Below are positions 25,196-34,616 of a DNA stretch of 64,000 nt, one piece after another. The stretch is from Paenibacillus pectinilyticus (GTDB lineage Bacteria; Bacillota; Bacilli; Paenibacillales; NBRC-103111): assembly GCF_001700435.1 (NCBI RefSeq), contig NZ_LYPC01000002.1, positions 186,001-250,000 of the forward strand, written 5' to 3'. Below the pieces are notes generated by a model. That model did not search any database. It saw nothing but the letters and a program-made list of their open reading frames with translations, and had not been told where the DNA came from. Within the stretch, counting starts at the first letter, position 1. Every line of letters starts with the position of its first letter. The position numbers and the translations under genes are program-made.

Positions 25196-27043
25196 CTAAG
25201 ATGACTTCAACCGCTTTTCTAGGGCAATAATTTCAATTGCAATTTGTGCAGCTCTAAGATGGTCGCCCGCGCGTTCGGCGCGAACTTGTTCTTCTTTCTT
25301 GCGTTCAACTTCCTCTTGCATTGGAACTTTGCGAATTTGGCGAATATAGTCGTCAATCACTTGTTCGTTCATTCCATGACCAGCTCCCATCATAACAATG
25401 GAACTAGCCAAGCTCTCCAGCTGTTCGTCTTGCAGCATGGCAATGTATCGGCTTGCATCGGGCTCTAAATACTGAGCGTAGTAAGCATATAAATAAGCAG
25501 CTAAGACTGCGTGAGCTTCAACATTAAACTGGTCACCTAACTGCGCTTCAACATGTGCGCAAACATCACGATCATGCATCATAACAGCCAAAATCAATCG
25601 CTCTGCATTATGATATGCAGGTAGCAGCGAAGGCTTTTTTTGCCGTGTTCGTTCCGCTGTTCTCCCATTATTCATAACATTATTCCACAGAATTGGTTTA
25701 TTATCCCCATCTGGTCGGTTTTTTTCCGATTGCAGCAAGATTTCATGGAGATCAAGTTTCATGGCTTCATACGATGAATCCGGGAATTCGGAAGCCAACT
25801 GTTTCAAATAATGTTCGCGTTCCATCGGAGATTGCAGCTGACTAATTAATTTAACAGCCGATTGTAGATAACGTAATCGTTCGCCATCTTCATGTAATTT
25901 AAAATTTTTGCGAATATATAAGAGCTTATATTTCATCGACGGTACGGAAGCTCCAATGACCTCCCGAACGAATCGGTCAAACCCATAATTACGAATATAA
26001 TCGTCAGGATCTTTACCATCTGGCAACATTGCTACGGTAACTCGACTGCCCGTTTCTTCCAACATCGGGATACTTTTGTAAGCAGCAGATTGACCTGCAT
26101 TGTCACCATCGTAGCATATGACGATTTCATCCGCGTTGCGATTCAGTAAGACGGCATGCTCTTTCGTTAACGCAGTTCCCATCGTAGCAACACCATTCGT
26201 GACGCCAGCTTCCCAAGCTTTAATTAAATCGACATAACCTTCAAAAATAACCGCTTGCTGCAGTTTGCGCATGTTAGGCCGTGATAAGTGAAGATTGTAG
26301 AGTGTTCGACTCTTATTAAAGAGTATTGACTCTGGACTATTTAAATATTTGGGCTGTGCGTCTCCCATGGCTCTGCCAGCAAACGCAATAACTTTGCCTG
26401 TAGAGTCGCAAATAGGGAACATGATACGTTCACGGAATTTATCCACGTAGCCATGACCATCATGTTTGGCGGAAATCAAACCGCCTTTTTCCATAAGAGC
26501 TAAATCAAACCCTCGCTTTTCCAATTGCTGAACGAGCGTGTCCCACATTAATGGTGCATAACCAATCTGAAACGTGTCAATTAGCTTATCGGAAATCCCC
26601 CTAGAAGTCAGATATCCTTTGGCCGCTTTACCTTGATCGGTATTCCCAACCACGTAATGATAGAACTTGGCTGCAAACTCATACGCCTTTAATAACGTGG
26701 CTTTTTCTTGCTGCTGCTCACTCTGCTCTTCAGATACTTCCTCCCAAGTAATCGGAATGTCCGCATCCTCAGCAAGCTTCGTGATGGCTTCAGCAAAGCT
26801 CAAACCTTCAATCTCCATAATGAAACGGATTAAGTTCCCGCCGGCCTGACAACCAAAGCAACGATAAATCTGCTTCTCAGGTGTAACCGTAAAGGATGGA
26901 CTCTTCTCCGAATGGAAGGGGCAAAGCCCTTTCATATAATGCCCTTGTTTGCTCAAATGTACGTGCCTGCCGATAACATCTACGATATCATGGCGTTTCA
27001 GTACAGCCTCAATGACCTCTTCAGGTATGCGTCCGTACTTCAT
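25196..27043 (-). CDS. dnaG: DNA primase
   Basis: The 615-residue primase has an N-terminal CHC2 zinc finger (CPFH ... CFGC, around residues 40-65), a catalytic TOPRIM domain (VIFEGYVDLIKAWEAG; CYDGDNAGQSAA) and a C-terminal helicase-binding domain. It synthesises RNA primers at the fork. The gene heads the dnaG-sigA pair, the classical Firmicute macromolecular-synthesis arrangement. AGGTGGA lies six bases before the ATG. Confidence 0.97.
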   Translation of the reverse strand: MKYGRIPEEVIEAVLKRHDIVDVIGRHVHLSKQGHYMKGLCPFHSEKSPSFTVTPEKQIYRCFGCQAGGNLIRFIMEIEGLSFAEAITKLAEDADIPITWEEVSEEQSEQQQEKATLLKAYEFAAKFYHYVVGNTDQGKAAKGYLTSRGISDKLIDTFQIGYAPLMWDTLVQQLEKRGFDLALMEKGGLISAKHDGHGYVDKFRERIMFPICDSTGKVIAFAGRAMGDAQPKYLNSPESILFNKSRTLYNLHLSRPNMRKLQQAVIFEGYVDLIKAWEAGVTNGVATMGTALTKEHAVLLNRNADEIVICYDGDNAGQSAAYKSIPMLEETGSRVTVAMLPDGKDPDDYIRNYGFDRFVREVIGASVPSMKYKLLYIRKNFKLHEDGERLRYLQSAVKLISQLQSPMEREHYLKQLASEFPDSSYEAMKLDLHEILLQSEKNRPDGDNKPILWNNVMNNGRTAERTRQKKPSLLPAYHNAERLILAVMMHDRDVCAHVEAQLGDQFNVEAHAVLAAYLYAYYAQYLEPDASRYIAMLQDEQLESLASSIVMMGAGHGMNEQVIDDYIRQIRKVPMQEEVERKKEEQVRAERAGDHLRAAQIAIEIIALEKRLKSS

Positions 27044-27092
27044 TTTTGATCCACCTACAATTCAGGTCGCTTTTCCGACTAATTACTATTCG

Positions 27093-27557
27093 CTATTTAA
27101 TTTCGATTTCCTGCAAATCTTTTAAAAGATTTGTCAAACCATGTAGAAAATTTTTACGATCTGCCTCCGTGAACGGTTTAGGCCCCTTCGTGTGTTTGCC
27201 ATTTCTTCGCAATTTAGCTGAAGCATGGCGGCGTTCCAATAGATAATCAATCGAACTATCGGTATATTCCTGCCCCCGATTCGTTAAACAGATCGAACCC
27301 TTTGCTAGTCCTAATGCAGCGAGCCCAAAATCCTGCGTTACGAGAATATCACCTGATCGAATCTGATTGGCAATATATAAATCGACAGATTGATCGGAAC
27401 GGTCTACTTGAACAACCTTCACACCAGGGCTTTCCGTCATCTTGTGATCGAATGAAGCAACTAGAACAACTTGTACACCAAACTGTCTACCTGCCTGCTC
27501 GATTTCAGCCTTAACGGGGCAAGCATCGGCATCTACGATTATACTTCTCGCAACCAC
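27093..27557 (-). CDS. yqxD: YaiI/YqxD family protein (DUF188)
   Basis: The protein begins SIIVDADACPVKAEI after a short leader, the conserved YaiI/YqxD opening, and holds TQDFGLAALGL and ILLERR-like C-terminal blocks. The fold is PIN-like; function is unknown. I prefer GTG 27557 (154 residues), with AGGGG 11 bases upstream. The GTG at 27593 lies at the expected transcription start of a TATAAT box (27600-27605) and has no ribosome binding site. It keeps its Bacillus place upstream of dnaG. Confidence 0.85.
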   Translation of the reverse strand: MVARSIIVDADACPVKAEIEQAGRQFGVQVVLVASFDHKMTESPGVKVVQVDRSDQSVDLYIANQIRSGDILVTQDFGLAALGLAKGSICLTNRGQEYTDSSIDYLLERRHASAKLRRNGKHTKGPKPFTEADRKNFLHGLTNLLKDLQEIEIK

Positions 27558-27652
27558 GTACGTGTCAGCCCCTGCCTTTAGTTGAAATCTCACCGTACTA
27601 TTATATACGATGGACTTATAAAAAATCCTGCAAGCCGAAACATAAAAGGTAA

Positions 27653-28465
27653 TTAGATATGTTCAATATGATCCATAATTAGACTTGCCGTTTCTTCTAC
27701 AGCACGATTGGACACATCGAAAATAACACACCCGATTTTGCTCATAATTTTATCAGCAAAATCCAGTTCTATCTTAATACGTTCTACATTCGCATAGGTT
27801 GCATTTTCTGCAAGACCAAGTGTACGAAGACGTTCTTGACGTATGACATTCAATTTATCCGGGTCAATTCGTAGTCCAATGATTTTATCCTTTGGCACCG
27901 TGTAGATGGCAGCAGGAGGCTGCATTTCAGGCACAAGCGGAACATTGGCCACTTTCAATCTTTTGTGTGCGAGATACATAGATAATGGCGTTTTGGACGT
28001 GCGCGATACGCCTAATAAGATGATATCCGCTTTCTGAATCCCGCTGAAATCGCGCCCATCATCGTATTTGACTGCAAATTCGACAGCTTCGACTTTCTTG
28101 AAATAATCCTCATCCAGCGGATGAATCATGCCTGGCTGTCTACGCGGCTCCTGGCGTAATGCTTTCCCTAACGTAGCGACCACAGGCCCGAGTAAATCGA
28201 TATAAGGAATATCATATTGATTCGCTTTAGTGATCAAGTCATCCCGCAGCTCGGGAATCACTAATGTAAACACAACGATGCCGCCGTGCGTACGAATCGC
28301 ATTGATGACTTTATCTATGCCTTCGAAATCATGAATAAACGGTGCTCGCAATATTTCAACGGGTACAGGGTGAAACTGCATGGCAGCTGCCCTTACAACG
28401 GATTCTCCTGTTTCACCGACAGAATCAGAAACTACGTATACACGAGTAGGTTGTGGGTGGTCCAT
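27653..28465 (-). CDS. ppsR: PPDK/PEPS regulatory kinase-phosphorylase (PpsR/YqfL)
   Basis: This 270-residue DUF299 protein begins with VYVVSDSVGETGES and carries the P-loop GVSRTSKTPLS. The family switches pyruvate phosphate dikinase or PEP synthetase on and off with ADP-dependent phosphorylation and phosphorolysis. AAAGGGG lies before the ATG at nine bases. It heads the ppsR-yqxD-dnaG-sigA order. In Bacillus ccpN and glyQS lie next to yqfL; here ppsR is followed upstream directly by recO. Confidence 0.92.
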   Translation of the reverse strand: MDHPQPTRVYVVSDSVGETGESVVRAAAMQFHPVPVEILRAPFIHDFEGIDKVINAIRTHGGIVVFTLVIPELRDDLITKANQYDIPYIDLLGPVVATLGKALRQEPRRQPGMIHPLDEDYFKKVEAVEFAVKYDDGRDFSGIQKADIILLGVSRTSKTPLSMYLAHKRLKVANVPLVPEMQPPAAIYTVPKDKIIGLRIDPDKLNVIRQERLRTLGLAENATYANVERIKIELDFADKIMSKIGCVIFDVSNRAVEETASLIMDHIEHI

Positions 28466-28546
28466 AATCCTAACCCCTTTCAGCAGGGACAGACCCTACA
28501 CTAGTCATTTGTATGTAAAGAAGTTCAGAACAGAACGATAGCATGA

Positions 28547-28588
28547 GAAAAACCTCACCGATATGCGTATAGCACAAGGGCGAGGTGA
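28547..28588 (-). terminator. Terminator of the recO unit
   Basis: On the minus strand CCTCGCC and GGTGAGG pair (one G-U), enclosing a looser inner stem, and TTTTTC follows. It separates recO from ppsR. Confidence 0.7.
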
Positions 28589-28641
28589 TTTCCACCACAT
28601 CATATCAAAGCAAGAATCACATGTCAAATGTGTCCATTTTG

Positions 28642-29391
28642 TTAAATATTGTACTTTTCCATTTGTTCAATGAAACCTCTGGACTTCCACTGAACGCCAA
28701 TATGGACATCCATGTAGGTTCTCATACAGCGCTTAAGCTGTTCTTTGGTCTCATCCTTGACTTGGACCGAGCCCAGTCTGCGCATGTCCATTCGCGGAAA
28801 AAGCCTTAGCAGCTTATGAGCCCCTTCTCCGATCGGGATCGTTGAAGCATCCTTAAATCGGCAGCGACTGCATAACGTTCCACCCATATTGGGACTAAAC
28901 GACGTAATGCCTGTGGTTTCACCGCAAGAGACACAAGCATCGGTAATAGGTAAATAACCGGCTAGATCAAACATTTTCATCTCATATAGATGAGTGACAA
29001 TCTGCATATCCTTGTCTTCTTCTATGGCCATCAGACCAGCCTTAAGCTGTTCGAATATATAGTTGTTGCCTTCTTCATCGCCAAGCATACGATCCGTCAT
29101 CTCAGCTAGATAGGAGGCGTAGGCCGACTTATACAAATCTTCACGTAGCGCATGATGGGCGTCAATAATCTCAGCACCATTCAGCGAGCCCATTTGACCC
29201 CGTTGTTTGTAAAAAACAAAATCGCCGTACGTAAAGAGCTGCGTAACGGCGCCATGTTTGCTTTTCAATTTTTTCGCACCGCGAGCCATCACGCCGACTT
29301 TCCCCAGCTCGGGGGTGAATAAACGAATGATTTTGTTGCCTTCTCCGTAGTCCATGCTACGAATCACAATACCTTGAACGCTATGCAGCAA
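28642..29391 (-). CDS. recO: DNA repair protein RecO
   Basis: The 249-residue protein has an N-terminal OB fold (begins MLHSVQGIVIRSMDYGEGNK), a helical middle and a zinc-binding four-cysteine C-terminal part (CVSCGE ... CSRCR). It loads RecA onto SSB-coated DNA and promotes annealing. The start is TTG 29391, after GGGGGAAG. It follows yqzL by 46 bases and shares its transcript with era upstream. Confidence 0.94.
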   Translation of the reverse strand: MLHSVQGIVIRSMDYGEGNKIIRLFTPELGKVGVMARGAKKLKSKHGAVTQLFTYGDFVFYKQRGQMGSLNGAEIIDAHHALREDLYKSAYASYLAEMTDRMLGDEEGNNYIFEQLKAGLMAIEEDKDMQIVTHLYEMKMFDLAGYLPITDACVSCGETTGITSFSPNMGGTLCSRCRFKDASTIPIGEGAHKLLRLFPRMDMRRLGSVQVKDETKEQLKRCMRTYMDVHIGVQWKSRGFIEQMEKYNI

Positions 29392-29437
29392 ATAGCTTCC
29401 CCCATGAATGCCGCTCTGAATATAGGAAAGCTTGCTT

Positions 29438-29590
29438 TCACATATTCAGACCATCAAGCGGCTCTTCGTTACTTTGATCCTCTTCCTGCACTTCTGAATC
29501 CATACCTGGTTCTCCCGTTACTTGTTTGTACAGCAGATAGGCGTCCACATCACCGGTCTTTGAAAAATACGTCCACGAAAAATCTTTCAT
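29438..29590 (-). CDS. yqzL: YqzL-family small protein
   Basis: An ATG at 29590, nine bases after GGGGAGG, opens a 50-residue frame beginning MKDFSWTYFSKTGDVDAYLL, the YqzL pattern (SxTGxxxxYLLYK). Acidic residues fill the C-terminal half. It lies between era and recO exactly as in Bacillus. Function is unknown. It is too short for most gene callers' default length. Confidence 0.85.
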   Translation of the reverse strand: MKDFSWTYFSKTGDVDAYLLYKQVTGEPGMDSEVQEEDQSNEEPLDGLNM

Positions 29591-29686
29591 GTTCAGCATC
29601 CTCCCCATCGAACGTGATGTTCATAGGATGTGCAGTGGGCGCTTCTCTATGCGATGTAAAAACTGGTACTCACAGGGAATTATCGT

Positions 29687-30586
29687 CTATTCGTGACGGA
29701 AACCAAGATCACGCAGGACTCTGTCTTGATTTCTCCAGTCTTTCTTCACTTTAACCCATAGCTCTAAGAACGTTTTGGAGCCAAGCAGCGTCTCAATATC
29801 TCTCCGAGCTTGTCTGCCAATCTCCTTGAGCAGAGCACCTTGCTTGCCAATTACAATGCCCTTCTGTGACTCACGTTCTACGAAGATGACGGCCGAAATA
29901 TGAACGACACCATTCGGTTCCACCTTCATATCTTCGATCTGCACAGCGATAGAATGCGGAATTTCTTCCCGCGTCATATGCAAAATTTTCTCCCGCACAA
30001 GTTCCGCGCAGACGAATTGTTCCGGGTGATCCGTAATTTGATCCGCTGGATAATATTGTGGACCTTCTGGTAAATAGCGAATAATTTGTTCCAGAAGCGT
30101 TGTTACGTTATTGCCTTTCAGCGCAGAAACAGGTACGATCTCAGCGAAATTGTATAGATCTTTGTAATTCGTGATAATCGCAAGCAGCGCTTCAGGCTGG
30201 ACTAAGTCAATTTTGTTCAATACCAAAATGACCGGTGTTTCAATATGCTTCAACTGCTCGATAATATAACGGTCTCCTCCGCCAATACCATCTGCCACAT
30301 CAACTAAGAACAGGACAGCATCTACTTCGCCAAGCGTACCATGAGCAACTTTACTCATGTAATCGCCTAATTTGGATGTAGGTTTGTGAATCCCTGGTGT
30401 GTCCAGGAAAACGATTTGACCATTATCCGACGTGTACACACCATGAATCTTGTTTCTAGTTGTTTGGGGCTTATCCGACATGATCGCAATCTTCTGTCCG
30501 ATAATTTGGTTCATTAACGTTGATTTACCGACATTGGGCCGTCCAATAATTGCGACAAAGCCTGATTTAAACACTTTTTTAGCCAC
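29687..30586 (-). CDS. era: Ribosome-assembly GTPase Era
   Basis: A 299-residue GTPase with G1 [13 protein letters not shown]3 DTPGIHKP, G4 NKIDLV and a C-terminal KH domain ([19 protein letters not shown]). It binds 16S rRNA 3' ends during 30S maturation. The start is GTG 30586 with GGAGG ten bases upstream. The stop codon of cdd overlaps that ribosome binding site, so the genes are tightly coupled. Confidence 0.97.
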   Translation of the reverse strand: MAKKVFKSGFVAIIGRPNVGKSTLMNQIIGQKIAIMSDKPQTTRNKIHGVYTSDNGQIVFLDTPGIHKPTSKLGDYMSKVAHGTLGEVDAVLFLVDVADGIGGGDRYIIEQLKHIETPVILVLNKIDLVQPEALLAIITNYKDLYNFAEIVPVSALKGNNVTTLLEQIIRYLPEGPQYYPADQITDHPEQFVCAELVREKILHMTREEIPHSIAVQIEDMKVEPNGVVHISAVIFVERESQKGIVIGKQGALLKEIGRQARRDIETLLGSKTFLELWVKVKKDWRNQDRVLRDLGFRHE

Positions 30587-30592
30587 TTCTAC

Positions 30593-31006
30593 TTATCCTC
30601 CATTTGTGTGCAAATCTTTCGTTGTGAAAGCGCCTGGCAATAAAGCAGCCACCGTCGTTTGAACGAAAGCTCCCTTAAGATTACTCAAATACACCGGCAT
30701 TTCCGGGTCGCACAGTTCGATTAATACTTGGCGACAGACGCCACACGGCGAAATCGGCCCTTCTGTATCTCCAGTTACCGCGATCGCTTGGAAAGAACCT
30801 CGCTTGTGTCCATCCGCAATAGCGCGGAATAAAGCAGTTCTTTCTGCACAATTCGTCGGTCCATATGCAGCATTTTCTACATTACAGCCAAAGTGGACAT
30901 CGCCATTCGCATCCAACAGCGCCGCTCCGACTTGAAAGTTGGAATAAGGCGTATAGGCTCGCTTCATCGCTTCTTTGGCGAATACAATGAGTTCTTGAGG
31001 ATTCAT
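30593..31006 (-). CDS. cdd: Cytidine deaminase
   Basis: The 137-residue tetrameric-type deaminase has the zinc ligands and catalytic Glu in CNVENAAYGPTNCAERTALF and PCGVCRQVL. It converts cytidine and deoxycytidine to uridine forms. ATG 31006 follows AAGGGTGG by six bases; the in-frame starts further up overlap the ribosome binding site. It precedes era as in Bacillus. Confidence 0.95.
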   Translation of the reverse strand: MNPQELIVFAKEAMKRAYTPYSNFQVGAALLDANGDVHFGCNVENAAYGPTNCAERTALFRAIADGHKRGSFQAIAVTGDTEGPISPCGVCRQVLIELCDPEMPVYLSNLKGAFVQTTVAALLPGAFTTKDLHTNGG

Positions 31007-31085
31007 AGCCATCCACCCTTTTATCAAATATAAGTAATTGTAAGTTTTACACCTTTAGTTGACTATATAGAAAGTCATAGTTAAG

Positions 31086-31790
31086 TTATAGCATGTTTAA
31101 GCAGGAAAAAGCGAGGAGCGTTACGACAATTCCAATCAATGCACCCAAAAAGAGTGCGGGGAATGGTCTCGTTTTTTTATCATATAAGACAATTAGAATA
31201 AGAATAGCTAGTGTGTAGGCTAGCAAAACGACAATCGTTTGGGTTGTAAATTCAAGTATAACCGTCGAAATGGCAAAGGCAACAGCGGTTAGCAAGCTCG
31301 GTCTAACAAGCTTCCCTTTATCTGAGAATCTTGTTTCAATGACGATAACAGTTAGGATGACGAGAGCAATTAATATCCATATCGTTCCCGCGGACATAGG
31401 CGTATCTTGTAATCGTTTATGACGAAGGAGCTGATCAATCGGCTCGTAGAAAACGACCATTCCGACAACGACGGCAAAAACAGCAGACACCAAGACGGAC
31501 GCCGCGGCGACGTCCTTCGCAATTTTGGCTAATGGATGGCGGTCTGGCATGGCCAGGTCCACTGTTTTTTCGACAGCTGTATTGATTAATTCGGTAACGA
31601 TCATCAGGGTTACTGCAAGCAGAATAAACAAAATATCGGATTTGGATAAATGGATAAAAAGAGCCGCTAATAACACAAGAAACGCAACGCAAAAATGAAA
31701 TTTCATATTGCGCTGCGTATCTAAGGCATACTTGATTCCTTCATAGGCATACCGAAAGCTTCTGCGCCATTTCCGGAAGCCGCCCGACAT
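31086..31790 (-). CDS. dgkA: Undecaprenol/diacylglycerol kinase with C-terminal membrane extension
   Basis: Residues 1-115 form a DgkA/UndPK domain: WRRSFRYAYEGIKYAL, then ELINTAVEKTVDL and IAKDVAAASVLVSA, the metal- and substrate-binding segments. Firmicute DgkA enzymes phosphorylate undecaprenol for cell-wall recycling. The protein continues for about 115 residues with four more hydrophobic segments of unknown function, without PAP2 phosphatase histidines. Typical DgkA has about 130 residues. The ATG overlaps the ybeY stop by one base (TAATG). Confidence 0.88.
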   Translation of the reverse strand: MSGGFRKWRRSFRYAYEGIKYALDTQRNMKFHFCVAFLVLLAALFIHLSKSDILFILLAVTLMIVTELINTAVEKTVDLAMPDRHPLAKIAKDVAAASVLVSAVFAVVVGMVVFYEPIDQLLRHKRLQDTPMSAGTIWILIALVILTVIVIETRFSDKGKLVRPSLLTAVAFAISTVILEFTTQTIVVLLAYTLAILILIVLYDKKTRPFPALFLGALIGIVVTLLAFSCLNML

Positions 31791-32326
31791 TAACGTGTCA
31801 AGCCTGCCTTTTGTAAAATATCCTCCTGCTTAGCGAACATGACTTTCTCTTCCTCTTCACTCTGATGGTCATATCCAATCAAATGCAAGAACCCATGAAC
31901 AAATAAAAAGCCAAGTTCGCGCTCAACGGAATGACCGTAATCTTCTGCTTGCGCAATGGCGCGCGGCACAGAAATGATAATATCGCCGAGCGGCTCAATG
32001 AAGGCTTCCGAAACGGTTTCACCTTCCGCTAGCTCCCCGTCTGCATCTTCGCCATCGTCTTCATAATTAATTTGGATTTCATCATCGCCAAACTCGCTCA
32101 TCGCAAAGGAAAGTACATCCGTTGGTTTATCTAAATTACGATATTGCTTATTCAGATCCTGGATCGTCTCATCATCAACAAAAGTAAGCGCTACTTCGCC
32201 TTCTGTAACGCCTTCAAGCTCTCCAGCCAGTTTCAACAGTTCTTCCAGCTTTTCAATAAAAGCAGGTGCGATTTCTTTCTCTTCTTGCTCACTGCTCCAT
32301 GCTAACGTTAAATCTACACTTGCCAT
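31790..32326 (-). CDS. ybeY: Endoribonuclease YbeY
   Basis: This 178-residue metal-dependent RNase has the zinc motif HGFLHLIGYDHQ and the upstream TDVLSFAMSE block. It is involved in 16S rRNA 3' maturation and ribosome quality control. A Glu/Asp-rich insertion (YEDDGEDADGELAEGE) sits around residues 88-108 and makes it about 20 residues longer than usual. AAAGGAGGG precedes the ATG. Confidence 0.94.
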   Translation of the reverse strand: MASVDLTLAWSSEQEEKEIAPAFIEKLEELLKLAGELEGVTEGEVALTFVDDETIQDLNKQYRNLDKPTDVLSFAMSEFGDDEIQINYEDDGEDADGELAEGETVSEAFIEPLGDIIISVPRAIAQAEDYGHSVERELGFLFVHGFLHLIGYDHQSEEEEKVMFAKQEDILQKAGLTR

Positions 32327-32347
32327 ATGAAGTTACCCTCCTTTAAA

Positions 32348-34576
32348 TTATGCCCCATGCTTCTTCGTCGCCATGTCACTTGGATACTCAATGCGCGAAT
32401 GGAAAATCCCTAACAAGGTTTCATTCAGCGTCTTAGCAATGCGATCCAGTTCTTTCAGTGTAAGGTCACACTCATTGAATTGACCATCGTCTAAGCGTGA
32501 CTTAATGATTTTGGTAACCATCGAATCAATCTGCTCTAGCGTAGGGTTTCGCAGTGAACGCACCGCGGCTTCCACACTATCCGCAATGCCAACAATGGCC
32601 GCTTCCTTCGTTTGCGCCTTTGGACCTGGATACCGGAAATCTTCTTCGCGTATTTCTTTCTCACTATTCTCTTCTTCAGCCTGTTTAGTCGCTTTATGAT
32701 AAAAATAGTGCAATAACGTCGTACCATGATGCTGCTCTGCAATATCGCGAATCGGCTTCGGCATTTTGTAATCCTTCAGCATATCAACACCATCGCGTGG
32801 GTGCGCAATAATAATGGATTTGCTTAAATTAGGATCAATCCGATCATGCGGATTCTCAATATTCGTTTGATTTTCAATGAAATAGCTAGGTCTCTTGGTC
32901 TTCCCGATATCATGATAATACGAGCCTACTCTGCATAAAAGCCCATCTGCCCCGATGGATTCAGCTGCCGCTTCTGATAAGTTACCAACCATGACACTGT
33001 GGTGATAGGTCCCTGGCGTCTCTGTGAGCAGTTTGCGAAGTAACGGATGATTCGGATTCGATAGCTCCACAAGCTTGAGCGGTGACAGGATTCCGAATGC
33101 CGCTTCAAAAAACGGCAGCAATCCGATCACAAACACAACGGTGACTAACCCGCCTGCTGTTGCAAAAGAAAGCGACATTAGCACCTCTCTTTGTTGAAAA
33201 TGATCTTCCATTAGCAGCATCGACGTTATGGTTAACATAGAGAAAAAAGCGATCATGAGGCCAGCTTTCAGAATGGTTGCTCGTTGGCTCGCTCGTTGTA
33301 TGGTAAAAACAGAGCTGAAGCAGCCAACTAAACTCACTAATCCGAACCGGAAATCGAAAAGGAGTTCATGTTCTGTATTAAAAATGATACTAGCCATAAA
33401 AGCGAATACGACAGAAGAAAGAAAAGCAAGCGGTGCATCTAGCAGAATAGCGATCAAGATACTCCCAAGGGCTGTTGGCGCTAGGTACCCAATAAAGGGA
33501 TATTCCACATTTTGTAATAACGAGATGATCTTCATACCGGCCACATTCATGACAAAAATGAGAATCAGCATCACGAACTGCGAATTATTATATTTGACCT
33601 GCAAGGTGCTCTGCCTTACGAACATAAAGATCACAAAAGATAAGAGAGCACATAGAATGCCGAGGCCAAATTGAGGTAAATGATTCGCTTTATCTTTTAA
33701 AAGCTTCAATTTCTCTAACCGGGTATATATTTCTTCTGTGATGACGTCACCGGCTTTCACCAGGACATCATTCTTATTAATATAAACAGGCTTTATATTG
33801 CCTCGAGCTTGTCCTTTGGCATCATCCGTACCTTTTTGATCAAAAAACTTATTCGGGGTAATCAGCGTCCTGGCGATCTCAGTGACCATCTCACGCGATG
33901 TATTCTTGGCTAGCGTAGACGTATTAACCAATTCTGCCACTTTGGCACGCGCTGTTTGCGCATCCAAAATTTGATCATTCATCAGCTTGGCTACGATCTC
34001 TTTGGTTACTGGCCGCATGTCGGCCAGATCTTCTTTGGTCAACCGAGGAAGCTTAAAATACACTTCCTCCGGCAGCGGATACTTCTGATCAGATAAACCT
34101 TGCTGTATTTGTTCCAGTAACGAGTCGTTGTATTGCCCGCTATTTTGTAAAGTCTTAATGGCATCATTCGTCAGATCACTAATCAATTGTGGAATGACAC
34201 GGCGGTAAATACTCACTTTATCGTCGAATTTCACTTCATCATCGGCATTAATTTGAGATAACTTATCAAAAATAGCATCACTAATGACTTCATTCTTGAG
34301 ATTAACGATCCGATAAACAGGCTGAACCTTCTTCGCTGCGTCTTCTTTGGCTTGCTCCGTTGCGACAGCGTTCTCAATCTGCTCAGGCGCATAGATCGTC
34401 TTCTCACTCTTCATGCCTAATGTAATATCAAATACTTGCGGAACCAGCTTCGAATAAAGTGAGGTATAGAAAATCAACCCCAATATCAGAAACATGAGTA
34501 TTCTTAATCCTGTATTGTATTTCCACCCGCTCAGCCGGTAATGAAATTTGCCTTTCATTTGCACTTCATTTTTCAT
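32348..34576 (-). CDS. pgpH: Membrane HD-domain c-di-AMP phosphodiesterase (PgpH/YqfF)
   Basis: The protein (742 residues from ATG 34576; 746 from 34588) has an N-terminal membrane helix and a large extracytoplasmic 7TMR-HDED-type region. Seven membrane helices follow (about residues 300-480). The cytosolic HD domain has HHSVMVGNLSEAAAE, SYYHDIGKTKRP, IIAHPRDGV and EQHHGTTLLHYFYHK. PgpH degrades the second messenger c-di-AMP. The upstream ATG at 34588 lies one base after the purine-rich site, so 34576 is more likely. Confidence 0.93.
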   Translation of the reverse strand: MKNEVQMKGKFHYRLSGWKYNTGLRILMFLILGLIFYTSLYSKLVPQVFDITLGMKSEKTIYAPEQIENAVATEQAKEDAAKKVQPVYRIVNLKNEVISDAIFDKLSQINADDEVKFDDKVSIYRRVIPQLISDLTNDAIKTLQNSGQYNDSLLEQIQQGLSDQKYPLPEEVYFKLPRLTKEDLADMRPVTKEIVAKLMNDQILDAQTARAKVAELVNTSTLAKNTSREMVTEIARTLITPNKFFDQKGTDDAKGQARGNIKPVYINKNDVLVKAGDVITEEIYTRLEKLKLLKDKANHLPQFGLGILCALLSFVIFMFVRQSTLQVKYNNSQFVMLILIFVMNVAGMKIISLLQNVEYPFIGYLAPTALGSILIAILLDAPLAFLSSVVFAFMASIIFNTEHELLFDFRFGLVSLVGCFSSVFTIQRASQRATILKAGLMIAFFSMLTITSMLLMEDHFQQREVLMSLSFATAGGLVTVVFVIGLLPFFEAAFGILSPLKLVELSNPNHPLLRKLLTETPGTYHHSVMVGNLSEAAAESIGADGLLCRVGSYYHDIGKTKRPSYFIENQTNIENPHDRIDPNLSKSIIIAHPRDGVDMLKDYKMPKPIRDIAEQHHGTTLLHYFYHKATKQAEEENSEKEIREEDFRYPGPKAQTKEAAIVGIADSVEAAVRSLRNPTLEQIDSMVTKIIKSRLDDGQFNECDLTLKELDRIAKTLNETLLGIFHSRIEYPSDMATKKHGA

Positions 34577-34616
34577 TACGGAGGTCATTCCTCTCTGTCA
34601 AGCCAACCTAGCTTCG

